Positions 17,930 to 26,624 of a stretch of 64,000 nt of DNA are shown here, in pieces. The notes beneath the pieces were generated by a model. It saw only the letters and a program-made list of their open reading frames with translations. It was not told the DNA's origin and did no database searches. The DNA is from Arcobacter sp. Its GTDB lineage: Bacteria > Acidobacteriota > Terriglobia > Bryobacterales > Bryobacteraceae. The stretch's first letter is position 1; each line of letters begins with the position of its first letter. Position numbers and translations under genes: made by a program. Location: NCBI GenBank assembly GCA_020723085.1, contig DYJN01000014.1, forward strand, positions 1 to 64,000, written 5' to 3'.

Positions 17930-19497
17930 GGCTGCAGGGGCTCAGGGCGGTGGCGCAGGATGCGCCCGCCGCGCGCGCCGGTCAGCGCGCCGTTGTCGAC
18001 CATCACCACGCCGTTGACGAGCACATAGTCAAAGCCTTCGCTGTACTGATGCGGCTGCGTGTAGGTGGCCCTGTCCTGGACGCGCGCGGGATCAAAAACG
18101 AGCAGGTCCGCGGCGAAGCCCCCGCGCACCAGACCCCTGTCTCGGAACCGGAATGTCCGCGCCGGCAGCGACGTCATGCGGCGGATGGCGTCTTCCAGCC
18201 TGAGCACGCCGCGCTTGCGGACATACTCGGCGAGCACGCGCGCGTTGGTTCCGTAAGAGCGCGGATGCGGCATGCCCTCGCCGAAGACGCGCACGCCGCC
18301 GTCGCTGGCGATGGCGGTGTTCGGATAACGCAGAATGCGCTCGATGTCGATGTCGCTCATCGAGTGGTAGATCATCTGCGCGCCGCCATTCGACAGGATG
18401 TGGAAGATCGTCTCGATCTGGTTGTCGAGCGTGGGCTCAAGCCCGCGCAGGCGCGAGATCTCGACGAGGTTCTTTCCTTCCCAGGAGTGGTCCTTTTCAA
18501 AGTAGGCGACGATGGCGTAGGTGTAATCCGCGTGACCCAGGCTCTGCAGCCGCTGCTTCATTTCGGCGGCGATGCGCGATCGCGTCTCCGGGTTCGAGAG
18601 CCGCTCCCGCAGCGCTTGCGCGCCGCCTGCGAGCGCCCAGGCGGGCAGCGTGATGCCGAGATTGGTGGAGGAGTGGTCGTAGGGGTACTGGTCCACGGCC
18701 ACATCGACGCCGCGGCGGCGGTACTCTTCCACAAGAGCAAGGGCCTTTTCGCTGAGGCCCCAGACGCGCGGGGTGTCGATCTTGAAGTGCGAGATCTGCA
18801 CCGGCATGGCCGCCTGCTCGCCCACGCGCGCGGCTTCGTGGATGGCCTCGAGAATCTGCGCGCCCTCGTCGCGCATGTGCGTGGCATAGACGCCGTCGTA
18901 CGCGGCTGCGGACTTGGCCAGCTCGACCACCTCTTCCGTGGGCGCGTACGTCCCGGGAATGTAGATGAGCCCCGTCGATAAGCCCACCGCGCCCTGAGCC
19001 ATGGCGGCATGGACCAGCTCCTTCATGCGCGCAAGTTCCTCGGGCGTGGCGTGGCGGTTCTCCGTGCCCATGACCTGGCGGCGGACCGTGTTGTGCCCGA
19101 TCAGCGTGGCGACATTCACGCCCACGCCCAGCTCCTCCAGCCGCGCCAACCACCGGCCAATGCTGGAGGCGGAGCCGCCGCAGTTTCCGGTGACGATGGT
19201 GGTGACGCCATTGAGCAGGAAATTGTCCGCGCGCGGGACCTTCTCGATGGCGCCCTCCACGTGCGTGTGCACATCAATGAAACCGGGGGTGACGGCGCGC
19301 CCCGCGGCGTCAATGACGCGCGCGGCGGCGGCGCCTTCGAGCCGCCCGACGGCGGCGATGCGCCCGTCTTTCACCGCGACGCTCGCATGGAACCACGGGT
19401 TGCCCGTGCCGTCGATGACGCGGGCGTTGCGGATCAGGATGTCGTACTGCGCGGAAGCGGGATACAGGGCGAGCGCGAGAAGGAGCGCGAGCCTCAT
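17926..19497 (-). CDS. N-acyl-D-amino-acid deacylase-like amidohydrolase, exported
   Basis: 523 residues. A signal peptide (MRLALLLALALYPASAQ) precedes an amidohydrolase-superfamily D-aminoacylase: YDILIRNARVIDGTG, metal-binding His77 and His79 in FIDVHTHVEG, GNCGGSASS, THMRDEG, VQISHFK and the C-terminal ADLLVFDP. It is expected to release D-amino acids from N-acyl or dipeptide forms, possibly from cell-wall material, outside the cytoplasm. ATG 19497 overlaps the accD stop (ATGA), and the leader supports this start over a longer frame. Exact substrate unknown. Confidence 0.88.
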
Positions 19498-20351
19498 TTC
19501 TGGAGCGTACCGCAGAAGAAGTCGAGCGCGCGGGCGATGAAGGCGCGCATCTCGCCGCGCTTGACCACCGCATCCACAAAGCCGTGCTGGCACACGAACT
19601 CGGCGCGCTGGAAGCCCTCAGGCAGCTTCTGGCGAATGGTCTGCTCGATGACGCGCGGACCGGCGAAACCGATGAGCGCGCCCGGCTCGGCGATGTTCAG
19701 ATCGCCCAGCATGGCGAAGCTGGCGGTGACGCCCCCGGTGGTCGGATCGGTGAGCACGCTGATGAAGGGCACGCGCGCCTCATCCAGACGCATCAGCATG
19801 GCGCTGATCTTGCCCAGCTGCATCAGGCTCACCGCCCCTTCCTGCATGCGCGCTCCCCCGGAAGCGCTGATGATGATGAGCGGGTCGCGCGTCTGGATCG
19901 AACGCTCAATGGCGCGGGTGATCGCCTCGCCCACGACGGCGCCCATCGAGCCGCCGATGAATTTCAGCTCGAGCGAACAGGCGTGGACTCTTCGTCCGGC
20001 GAGGCAGCCCGTCACCGAAATGATGGCGTCGCGCAGCCCCAGCTCGCGCTGCATCGAAGCGAGGCGGTCTTTGTAAGGCTTGGAATCGACAAACTCGAGC
20101 GGGTCGGTGGAAACCAGGTTCGCGTCGTGCTCCTGCCACGCCGGTTCGGGGTCCAGCAGGTATTTCAGGCGCGTGCGCGCATCAATGCGGAAGTGGAAGC
20201 CGCACTTGGGGCAGCAGTGCAGGTTGTCTTCGATCTCCTTGCGCCAGATGATCTGGCGGCAGGAGTCGCACTTCACCCAGAGCCCTTCCGTGCGGACGTG
20301 GCGCTCCTCGCCGCCGGCTTTCTCGATCTTCTTCGCCTTGAACCAATCCAT
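19494..20351 (-). CDS. accD: Acetyl-CoA carboxylase carboxyltransferase subunit beta
   Basis: 285 residues, normal length. An N-terminal zinc ribbon (Cys28, Cys31, Cys47, Cys50; KCDSCRQIIW and CCPKCGFHF) precedes the carboxyltransferase crotonase-like fold, with GGSMGAVVGEAI, SASGGARMQEG and DPTTGGVTASFAMLGD. With AccA it transfers CO2 from biotin to acetyl-CoA, giving malonyl-CoA for fatty-acid synthesis. ATG 20351 gives the usual MDWFKAKK start. accA is not in the window. Confidence 0.96.
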   Translation of the reverse strand: MDWFKAKKIEKAGGEERHVRTEGLWVKCDSCRQIIWRKEIEDNLHCCPKCGFHFRIDARTRLKYLLDPEPAWQEHDANLVSTDPLEFVDSKPYKDRLASMQRELGLRDAIISVTGCLAGRRVHACSLELKFIGGSMGAVVGEAITRAIERSIQTRDPLIIISASGGARMQEGAVSLMQLGKISAMLMRLDEARVPFISVLTDPTTGGVTASFAMLGDLNIAEPGALIGFAGPRVIEQTIRQKLPEGFQRAEFVCQHGFVDAVVKRGEMRAFIARALDFFCGTLQK

Positions 20352-20431
20352 GGCGGGGCCTCGCGGCCATCTCTCACCGTAACAGGATTGCCGCAATGGA
20401 CTCAAGGGCGGCGCCAAGCGATACTGTGGGC

Positions 20432-20851
20432 GTGAAGCTCTGGCTGCTGTACATAGGCCGGGCGCGCGACGAGCATGCCAACGGGCTGGCGCGCGAATAC
20501 CTGAAGCGCAGCTCCCGCTATATGCAGTGCGAGATGCGCGAGATCGACCCGCGCCGCTACGATCCCTTCTCGCGGCACGCCGGGGCGCGCAAGGCGCTGC
20601 TCGATCCGGCTGGGCGCGAGATGGATTCGCAGGAGTTTGCGGCGCTGGTAGGGGCGGCGGAACGCGAGGCGCGGGACCTGGTGTTCGTGGTGGGCGGGCA
20701 CGAGGGCTTGCCGCCGGAGTGGCGCGAGACGGCTGACCTGCTGATGTCTCTGTCCCGGCTGACCATGCCGCATGAGCTGGCGCGGGCGGTGCTCGCCGAA
20801 CAGATTTACCGCGCGCTGACGATGCTGCGCGGGCATCCTTACCCGCGGTGA
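20432..20851 (+). CDS. rlmH: 23S rRNA (pseudouridine1915-N3)-methyltransferase
   Basis: 139 residues, a SPOUT-class methyltransferase. MKLWLLYIGRARDEHANGL starts the family. The knotted SAM site reads VFVVGGHEGLP, and the C-terminal SLSRLTMPHELARAVLAEQ with YRALTMLRGHPY is diagnostic. It modifies helix 69 of 23S rRNA. GTG 20432 is preferred because family members begin with this MKL segment; a GTG two codons earlier (20426) is possible. It ends seven bases before the convergent amine-oxidase gene. Confidence 0.92.
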   Translation: MKLWLLYIGRARDEHANGLAREYLKRSSRYMQCEMREIDPRRYDPFSRHAGARKALLDPAGREMDSQEFAALVGAAEREARDLVFVVGGHEGLPPEWRETADLLMSLSRLTMPHELARAVLAEQIYRALTMLRGHPYPR

Positions 20852-20858
20852 TCCCGCG

Positions 20859-22385
20859 TCAGGCGCCGGAGCGGGAAGCCAGCCGCAGGACGTGGCGGGC
20901 GGCGGAGACGCCCCGGTGCAGGGCTTCCTCGAACAGAGACAGGGCGCTGAGGTCGCTGTTCGCGTACACGAGCGAGCCGGAATGCCGCGCCCGGCGCTGG
21001 CGCTCCGGGTGGAAGATGGCGCCCGGGGCGGGCCGCGGCATGGCGTGGCCGATGCGGAAGATGTCAAGCCTTCGCACGCAACGGCGGATGTCGGGATGCG
21101 CCCGCTCCAGGTCCGAAAGCACGATCTCTTTCCAGTACGCGTAGTCGCCTCCGAGCAGCAGGCGGCGCTGATCGGCGGCGCGTCCGGAGGAGAGCGCCAT
21201 GTACCAGGTCCAGACAGTCTGGGGCTGATGGGTGTTGAGGTTCTGGTGCGTGGCGATCACATAGCCGAGCGAAGGCGAGCGGAAGATGACGTTGTCCCAG
21301 GCGTACTCCAGGCCGCGGTTTTCCGGCCACCGCCGGAGCGTGAGATTCGCCACCACCCACGGGGCATAAGCGAAGGGCCAGCGGGGCGGCACGGGATCGA
21401 CGACCCAGGAAGCGAGCCAGGTGGGCGCGGCGAAGATGACGAAGGCGGCGTCGTACCGCGTGTCGCCCGCCACCACCTGCCAGCGCGCGCCCGCCCGGCG
21501 GATGGCGCGCACCATCGCTCCGGTGCGCACGCGCGCGCCGATGCGCTCCAGCAGCCGGCGCACCAGCCAGCCGTTGCCCTCAGGCCATGTCAGAGGGCCG
21601 AGTTCGTGCGGCTCCCGCGCGGCGAAGTAGTGCAGACCCGCCCACGCCGAGATGCCCTCGAGCGGCGTGCCGTAGTCGTCGCGCGTCGAGTAGTCGAGAA
21701 GCCAGAGCAGGTAGGGCGAGGTGAAGCCGCGCTGTTCGAGCCACTGCTGGAAGGAGATTCTGTCCAGAGCGGTGATGGCGGGCGTGGAGCGGGCCAGCCC
21801 CTCCTCCATCGGAATGCGGAAGGCGCCGGTCTGGCGCAGTTCGCCGATGATGTCCTCGAAACGGCTGTACTGGCGCGCATCTTCGGGCGTGAGCCCGACG
21901 GCAGGCTCGATCCCCTCCTGCCAGCGGCCATGGAGGAAGAGCCGTTCGCGGGGTTCGTGGCAGAGATGGCGCTCGTTCCAGGTCCCGCCTTCCAGCAGGC
22001 CGAGTTCGCGGCAGAGTTCGCGCGTGAGCTGCTGCCGGGCATCGGGCACCGGCAGATAATGAGCGGCCCAGGGATAGGCGGAGACTTCATTCCGGCCGGA
22101 GCGGGCATTGCCGCCGGGTTCGCGCTCCATTTCGAGAAGCAGGAAATCCGTGTAGCCCCGGCGGTGCAGATGCCAGGCGGCTGACAGCCCGGCGGCGCCT
22201 GCGCCGACGATCACCGTCTCCACGCGCTCCGCCCGTTGCGAGGCAGGGAATGCGGAGTGGTCCCGCAGCTTGTGGCCGAGATCCAGGCCTTCAGTGGCGG
22301 ATTCGAAGACGAAGCCGCCTTCGATTCGGGGTTCGGACTTGGGCAGAATGCCGATGATGGCGGGAAGGTCGCGGCGGCGGATCAT
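20859..22385 (-). CDS. FAD-dependent amine oxidase-family protein (last gene of the polyamine/SPFH operon)
   Basis: 508 residues. A Rossmann dinucleotide site VIVGAGAAGLSAAWHLHRRG lies near 57-76, followed by EREPGGNARSGRN, a monoamine-oxidase-like FAD contact region. A long substrate domain and the C-terminal FAD loop (SGSLVYANSDLSALSLFEEA) follow. The start ATG overlaps the stop of the spermidine-synthase-like gene (ATGA), so the two are translationally coupled. No cleavable leader is clear, although the N terminus is Arg-rich (MIRRRDLPAIIG). By context it may oxidise the aminopropylated product made by its neighbours; the substrate is unknown. Confidence 0.82.
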   Translation of the reverse strand: MIRRRDLPAIIGILPKSEPRIEGGFVFESATEGLDLGHKLRDHSAFPASQRAERVETVIVGAGAAGLSAAWHLHRRGYTDFLLLEMEREPGGNARSGRNEVSAYPWAAHYLPVPDARQQLTRELCRELGLLEGGTWNERHLCHEPRERLFLHGRWQEGIEPAVGLTPEDARQYSRFEDIIGELRQTGAFRIPMEEGLARSTPAITALDRISFQQWLEQRGFTSPYLLWLLDYSTRDDYGTPLEGISAWAGLHYFAAREPHELGPLTWPEGNGWLVRRLLERIGARVRTGAMVRAIRRAGARWQVVAGDTRYDAAFVIFAAPTWLASWVVDPVPPRWPFAYAPWVVANLTLRRWPENRGLEYAWDNVIFRSPSLGYVIATHQNLNTHQPQTVWTWYMALSSGRAADQRRLLLGGDYAYWKEIVLSDLERAHPDIRRCVRRLDIFRIGHAMPRPAPGAIFHPERQRRARHSGSLVYANSDLSALSLFEEALHRGVSAARHVLRLASRSGA

Positions 22386-23878
22386 CGCAGGATCTCGTGC
22401 CATTCCCGGTCGTAGTAGCGGACCAGGACCTGATCGAACAGGCGGTTCGGCTCGGCGGGCACGGGGGCGAGATCGGGAGGGAAGTCGAACAGGGAGGCCA
22501 CATTGTCCGGCGTGAGGAAACGCAGGCCTGAAGGGAGCCGCTCCGGCGGGCGCCACTCGGCGTGGGCGCCCAGAACGTATCCCCATTCGCCGAAGGACGG
22601 CACATAGGCGTGATAGGCGTAGGTGCGGAAGCCCGCCGTTTTCATCGTCTCGTGGATGCACCAGAAGGACTGGCGCGCGAACATCGGCGACGTCGCCTGC
22701 ACCACCGCCACGCCGCCGGCGGCGAGCGAGCGTTTCAGCAGGCGGTAGAACGCCGTCGTGTACAGCTTGCCGAGAGAGTAACTGTTCGGATCGGGAAAAT
22801 CGACGGCGATGAAGTCGAAGGAGCCGCGGGAGGTTTCGAGCCACGGGAAGGCGTCGGCGTTGACGATGCGGACGCGCGGGTCTTTCAGCGAGTGGTTGTT
22901 CAGCTCAGCCAGCATGGGGTGGCTGCGGAACAGGCGCGTCATCTCGGGGTCGAGGTCGACCAGCGTCACGGATTCCACGGACCGGTAGCGGAGAATCTCG
23001 CGCACGGCGAGCCCGTCGCCGCCGCCGAGCACGAGCGCGCGACGCGGCAATGGCACGGAAGCGAGCCCGGGATGGATCAGCGTTTCGTGGTAGCGGTATT
23101 CGTCGCGCGAAGAGAACTGCAGATGCCCGTTGAGGTAGAGGCGGATGTCGTCTTTCCAGCGGGTGACAGCAATGCGCTGGTAAGGCGTGGTGCGGGCGAG
23201 GATCACTTCGTCGGCGTAGAGAGCCGCGTCGGCGGTGTCCGTGATGCGGTCGCCGAGAGCCAGCCCCGCGCCCAGCAAGAACACCACCGCGGCGGAAGCG
23301 GCGCGCTGCACCAGCGGCTGCGCCAAGTGATGGCGGAAGAGCCACGTCGACCACAGCGCCACCAGCGCGTTCACCAGCCCGAACAGCATCGCTCCGCGCA
23401 CCAGTCCCAGGCGCGGCACCAGGAACAGCGGAAACAGCAGCGACGCCCCCAGCGCCCCCAGATAGTCGAAGGTGAGCACGTTGGCCACCAGCTCCCGCAG
23501 CTGATACCTTTCGCGCAGGATGCGCATCAGCAGCGGGATCTCCAGCCCGACGAGGATTCCGATCAGCAGCACCACCCCGTACAGCAGCAGCCGGAACCCC
23601 TGCGCGTAAGCGAAGGCGAAGAACAGCAGGGTCGAGGAGAAGCCGCCCAGCAGTCCCACCATGAGTTCGATGGAGATGAAGCGCGCCACCAGCCCGCTGG
23701 TGATGTAGCGCGAGAGCCACGAGCCGATGCCCATGGCGAACAGGTAAGTTCCGATGACGGTGGAGAACTGCAGGATGCTGTCGCCGAGCAGATAACTGGC
23801 CAGTGCGCCGGCGATCAGCTCATAGACGAGACCGCAGGCGGCGATCAGAAAGACCGAAAGGAACAGGACAAACGCCAT
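22382..23878 (-). CDS. Membrane-embedded spermidine synthase-like aminopropyltransferase
   Basis: 498 residues. Roughly the first 210 form about six or seven membrane helices (FVLFLSVFLIAACGLVYELI, LLLYGVVLLIGILVGLEIPL and others). The rest is a polyamine-synthase-type Rossmann domain: HETLIHPGL, LVLGGGDGLAVREILRY, VDLDPEM, NADAFPWL, and AVDFPDPNS with the catalytic-type Asp residues. The enzyme would transfer aminopropyl groups from decarboxylated AdoMet to an amine near the membrane. It shares an operon with speD and is 16 bases from the DUF350 gene. The acceptor is not known. Confidence 0.88.
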   Translation of the reverse strand: MAFVLFLSVFLIAACGLVYELIAGALASYLLGDSILQFSTVIGTYLFAMGIGSWLSRYITSGLVARFISIELMVGLLGGFSSTLLFFAFAYAQGFRLLLYGVVLLIGILVGLEIPLLMRILRERYQLRELVANVLTFDYLGALGASLLFPLFLVPRLGLVRGAMLFGLVNALVALWSTWLFRHHLAQPLVQRAASAAVVFLLGAGLALGDRITDTADAALYADEVILARTTPYQRIAVTRWKDDIRLYLNGHLQFSSRDEYRYHETLIHPGLASVPLPRRALVLGGGDGLAVREILRYRSVESVTLVDLDPEMTRLFRSHPMLAELNNHSLKDPRVRIVNADAFPWLETSRGSFDFIAVDFPDPNSYSLGKLYTTAFYRLLKRSLAAGGVAVVQATSPMFARQSFWCIHETMKTAGFRTYAYHAYVPSFGEWGYVLGAHAEWRPPERLPSGLRFLTPDNVASLFDFPPDLAPVPAEPNRLFDQVLVRYYDREWHEILR

Positions 23879-23894
23879 CGGCGTGCAGGCGGCT

Positions 23895-24110
23895 CTAATG
23901 AACCGCGGCGGCGACGATGATGGCGATTCCCAGCGCCATGAATCCGGCGAAGATCGCCAGCGCCGTGTTGTGCTTCTCGATGATCTCCTTCCACAGATCG
24001 TACGGCGTGATCTTGTCCCAGAGCATGAAAGAGACGACGAGGATCAGAACGCCCAGCACGGCGAAGATCAGGGCGCTGAGAAGGGCATCGAAGTGGACGA
24101 TGGGGGTCAT
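23895..24110 (-). CDS. DUF350 (YjfL-type) small membrane protein
   Basis: 71 residues with two hydrophobic helices (ALIFAVLGVLILVVSFMLW and ALAIFAGFMALGIAIIVAAA) separated by the charged loop DKITPYDLWKEIIEKHN, typical of half-length DUF350 proteins. DUF350 proteins occur next to polyamine-modifying genes and PspA-like genes in other bacteria (established gene-neighbourhood knowledge). Here it sits between the aminopropyltransferase and another tiny membrane protein, only a few bases from each. Function unknown. Confidence 0.85.
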   Translation of the reverse strand: MTPIVHFDALLSALIFAVLGVLILVVSFMLWDKITPYDLWKEIIEKHNTALAIFAGFMALGIAIIVAAAVH

Positions 24111-24113
24111 CGG

Positions 24114-24302
24114 TCATTTACCTCCAAACCAGCGGGGCAGCCAGGAGTAGTGCGAGCGGTAGACGCCCGGGTTTTCACGGATCGATTTGGGCACGTTCTT
24201 GATCTCCGTGGCTGAGGAGGAGAACCAGCCCATGCGCCCGGCGCCGAAACTGGAGCCGAGCACCAGCAGACCGTACAGCAGATAAGGCAGCGACAGCTTC
24301 AT
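24114..24302 (-). CDS. Small membrane or exported protein of the polyamine/SPFH operon
   Basis: 62 residues. The N-terminal hydrophobic stretch (SLPYLLYGLLVLGSSFGAG) is followed by a short polar tail, KNVPKSIRENPGVYRSHYSWLPRW. The start overlaps the end of the DUF4178 gene (ATGA) and the stop is three bases from the DUF350 start, so it is certainly within the operon. The tail looks like a short conserved peptide motif, but I recognise no family. Confidence 0.7.
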   Translation of the reverse strand: MKLSLPYLLYGLLVLGSSFGAGRMGWFSSSATEIKNVPKSIRENPGVYRSHYSWLPRWFGGK

Positions 24303-25627
24303 TCGTCATCCTCCGAGGAGGAGCCGAGCGCAACGCCGTAGTCGCTTTCCGACCACCGCGCCGTCTCAAATCCGATGGCCCGGAACGTGTGCCGCAACGG
24401 GGCGATCAGCAGCAGCGGCAAAGCGAGAAACAGCAGCCAGAAGCGCGGCACGTCGTTGCGGACAACGACCTCGTAGTTCATGCTCATGCCAGCCGAAGAC
24501 CGCGCGGAAGCCTGCACGTCCATCTCCGGCTCGATGCGCAGGTAGTATGTTCCCGCGGGCACCCTGCCCAGCAGGGCGGAGTCCGACCGGCTGCCCTCGC
24601 TCCAGGAACCGTCGGAGTCCCAGCCATGGTAATAGCTGATCTCGCGGCCGAAGTCGAACCCCCGGGCGCCGTCCTCGCGCAGCAACGCCAAGTTGAAGTA
24701 GGCCCAGTTGTTGTTGAGATCCGTGCGGATTTCGACCTTGACATTGCCATCGCGCGGGATCTGAAAGACCGGGGTCACCAATGACGTCTCGCCCGGCGAG
24801 CCGCTGACGAAACGGTAATTGCCGCGGAAGACCTCGCGGTTGCCCGCCACGGCTACGGAGGCGATCAGAAGAACCGCCCACGCCGCCAGCAGCAGCAGGA
24901 ACGTCCACCAGGACCGCTTCGCATTCTCCTTGTGCGGGTTGGGCTGGTTGAGATACACGCCCTGAGCGGCGGGCGGCGAGCCCTTCAGTCCGAACGCCCT
25001 CCACACCGCTTCGCCTGAGACGTAGACGCCCTGCGACCAGTTGATCTCCTTCTCGTCCCGCTCGCTCGAGAGCCCATAGGGCGGCGAGACATAGTCATTG
25101 GCCTCCACTTTCTCGCCAACCCGAACCGCCCAGGGAAACTCGCCCATGACGAACGTCGTCACCGCCTCAGCCTGCTGGAAGTGCGAATACACCCTCCCTT
25201 CAAACGACGCCGCCTTGCGCCCTTTCCACGTCGTGGATGCAGGCAGCGCCCGCACCGTGCGGATCAGGCTCCAGTGGCCATCGTAAAACGTGAGGTAGCG
25301 GAAGCCGGCGTAGGGATTGAAGAGGAGATACTCATGCCAGCTGTAAGGAGTCCCGTCCACGTAGATCGTGCGCACCTGGAAGCCGATCGCTTCCCACGTC
25401 TTGCCCTCGAATTTGCCGCGCGACCCCAGAGGCAGGACGGGGCGCTCGCGCTGGGCATGGTCGAATTGCTGCAGGATCTGCAACGACGGCGTGGAGGTGT
25501 CAATGATGGTGCAGCACTGGATGCAGACAGCCGAGCGCGTGTGCGCGAAGCCGCGAAGTTCGATCCGCCCGCCGCAGTTGGGGCAGGAGATCGGCTTGGG
25601 CGCGGGCACCCGGTTCTGCGTCACCAT
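24299..25627 (-). CDS. Zinc-ribbon DUF4178-like membrane protein (large)
   Basis: 442 residues. An N-terminal zinc ribbon CPNCGGRIEL with CIQCC (C-x2-C, C-x2-C) is followed by a DUF4178-like domain (GKFEGKTWEAIGFQVRTIYV, WHEYLLFNPYAGFRYLTFYD). A membrane helix lies near 245 (WWTFLLLLAAWAVLLIASVA), then an extracytoplasmic beta-sandwich-like region, and a second helix near 405 (FWLLFLALPLLLIAPL). It overlaps both neighbours by a few bases. It probably anchors the complex in the inner membrane, with the ribbon in the cytoplasm. No enzymatic motif is seen. Confidence 0.78.
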   Translation of the reverse strand: MVTQNRVPAPKPISCPNCGGRIELRGFAHTRSAVCIQCCTIIDTSTPSLQILQQFDHAQRERPVLPLGSRGKFEGKTWEAIGFQVRTIYVDGTPYSWHEYLLFNPYAGFRYLTFYDGHWSLIRTVRALPASTTWKGRKAASFEGRVYSHFQQAEAVTTFVMGEFPWAVRVGEKVEANDYVSPPYGLSSERDEKEINWSQGVYVSGEAVWRAFGLKGSPPAAQGVYLNQPNPHKENAKRSWWTFLLLLAAWAVLLIASVAVAGNREVFRGNYRFVSGSPGETSLVTPVFQIPRDGNVKVEIRTDLNNNWAYFNLALLREDGARGFDFGREISYYHGWDSDGSWSEGSRSDSALLGRVPAGTYYLRIEPEMDVQASARSSAGMSMNYEVVVRNDVPRFWLLFLALPLLLIAPLRHTFRAIGFETARWSESDYGVALGSSSEDDE

Positions 25628-26253
25628 CCTTCAAACTCCCTGAGGTTCGAAAGCCGCAGCTCGTCGAACGTGACGAAACGTCCGGCGAACAGCAGCGGCG
25701 GGCTTTCCGAGTAGTCGATGGTGGCGAAGCGCGCGTCGTGCGTGCGCAGATCCGCGGTGAGAAACTCGGAGCGGTCCGTGGTCGTGAACGGCAGCTCGCC
25801 TTCGAAGCCGATGTACCGCACGGGCGTGAGATGCGTGACGTAGAAGGGCTCGCCGGAGATCTTCCGCATCCTGCCGGGCTTGAGCTGGTCCGGCAGGGGC
25901 AGCGGCGCCGGCGGCTTGGCCAGAAAGCTGACCGCGTATTCAGCCTGAGCATCGGAAAGCCACCCGCTCGTCTGGTCCTGGAGAAGGATGTGCCACTCGT
26001 TCCAGCCGCCCTGCTCCCATTCGTAGCGGATGCGCCCAATGACGGTGAAGCGGCGGTTGTCGAAGATGCCTTCCGTCATGAGCTGAATGGGGCTTGCATC
26101 CGGCGGAAGATCGGCGACGATGCCCACCTTCTCCAGATTCACGTCGTGACGGACAAGGATCGAGTGACAGTAAGGACAGGCGGTCTGAACCGCGGACGAC
26201 CACGCGAACTGCACCGGCGCACCGCAGGAAGGACAGTCCGCCGTGCGCCTCAA
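25621..26253 (-). CDS. Zinc-ribbon DUF4178 protein (small, soluble)
   Basis: 210 residues with an N-terminal zinc ribbon [10 protein letters not shown] with CPYCHS (C-x2-C, 16-residue gap, C-x2-C). DUF4178 strands follow: [31 protein letters not shown] and TYIGFEGE-like repeats. TTG 26253 is proposed as the start because it gives [10 protein letters not shown] and overlaps the speD stop (TTGA); no ATG precedes the ribbon. It is soluble, unlike its larger paralogue downstream. Two DUF4178 genes in tandem suggest paired subunits. Confidence 0.75.
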   Translation of the reverse strand: MRRTADCPSCGAPVQFAWSSAVQTACPYCHSILVRHDVNLEKVGIVADLPPDASPIQLMTEGIFDNRRFTVIGRIRYEWEQGGWNEWHILLQDQTSGWLSDAQAEYAVSFLAKPPAPLPLPDQLKPGRMRKISGEPFYVTHLTPVRYIGFEGELPFTTTDRSEFLTADLRTHDARFATIDYSESPPLLFAGRFVTFDELRLSNLREFEGW

Positions 26254-26597
26254 GGCAGGCTCCTTTCCAGGCTCCGGACGCGCACGCCGGCGGCGCCGAA
26301 GCGGCTGCGGAGTTCGCCCTCGAAGTCCCACGCCGGGCGGGGACTGCAGCAGTAGAGGTTGAGAGCGAGGAAGCCGTGCTCGGGCCAAGTATGAATGGTG
26401 AGGTGCGACTCGCTGAGCAGCACCACGCCCGTCATGCCGCCCGTGCCGGGAAACTCCCGCCACACCGCCGGCGCGGCGGGGTGCAGATCGAGGGCCTCGA
26501 TCAGCGAAGCGAACAACGACTCCAGCGCCTCCCGCGACGCAAGAGCCTCGGCGCGGCAGCCGCCCGCATCGACCACCCACTCATAACCGGTTGTCAT
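26250..26597 (-). CDS. speD: S-adenosylmethionine decarboxylase, prokaryotic class
   Basis: 115 residues, the short bacterial form. The self-cleavage site is in [16 protein letters not shown]: the Ser before His becomes the pyruvoyl group, with the downstream His and Cys (LNLYCC) also conserved. It makes decarboxylated AdoMet, the aminopropyl donor for spermidine-synthase-type enzymes. It is the second gene of the operon, 27 bases after the SPFH gene, and its stop overlaps the next start. Some SpeD homologues decarboxylate arginine or ornithine instead, but the adjacent aminopropyltransferase favours AdoMet. Confidence 0.9.
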   Translation of the reverse strand: MTTGYEWVVDAGGCRAEALASREALESLFASLIEALDLHPAAPAVWREFPGTGGMTGVVLLSESHLTIHTWPEHGFLALNLYCCSPRPAWDFEGELRSRFGAAGVRVRSLERSLP

Positions 26598-26624
26598 GGC
26601 ATTCCGAGCATGCCCATTCTATCG

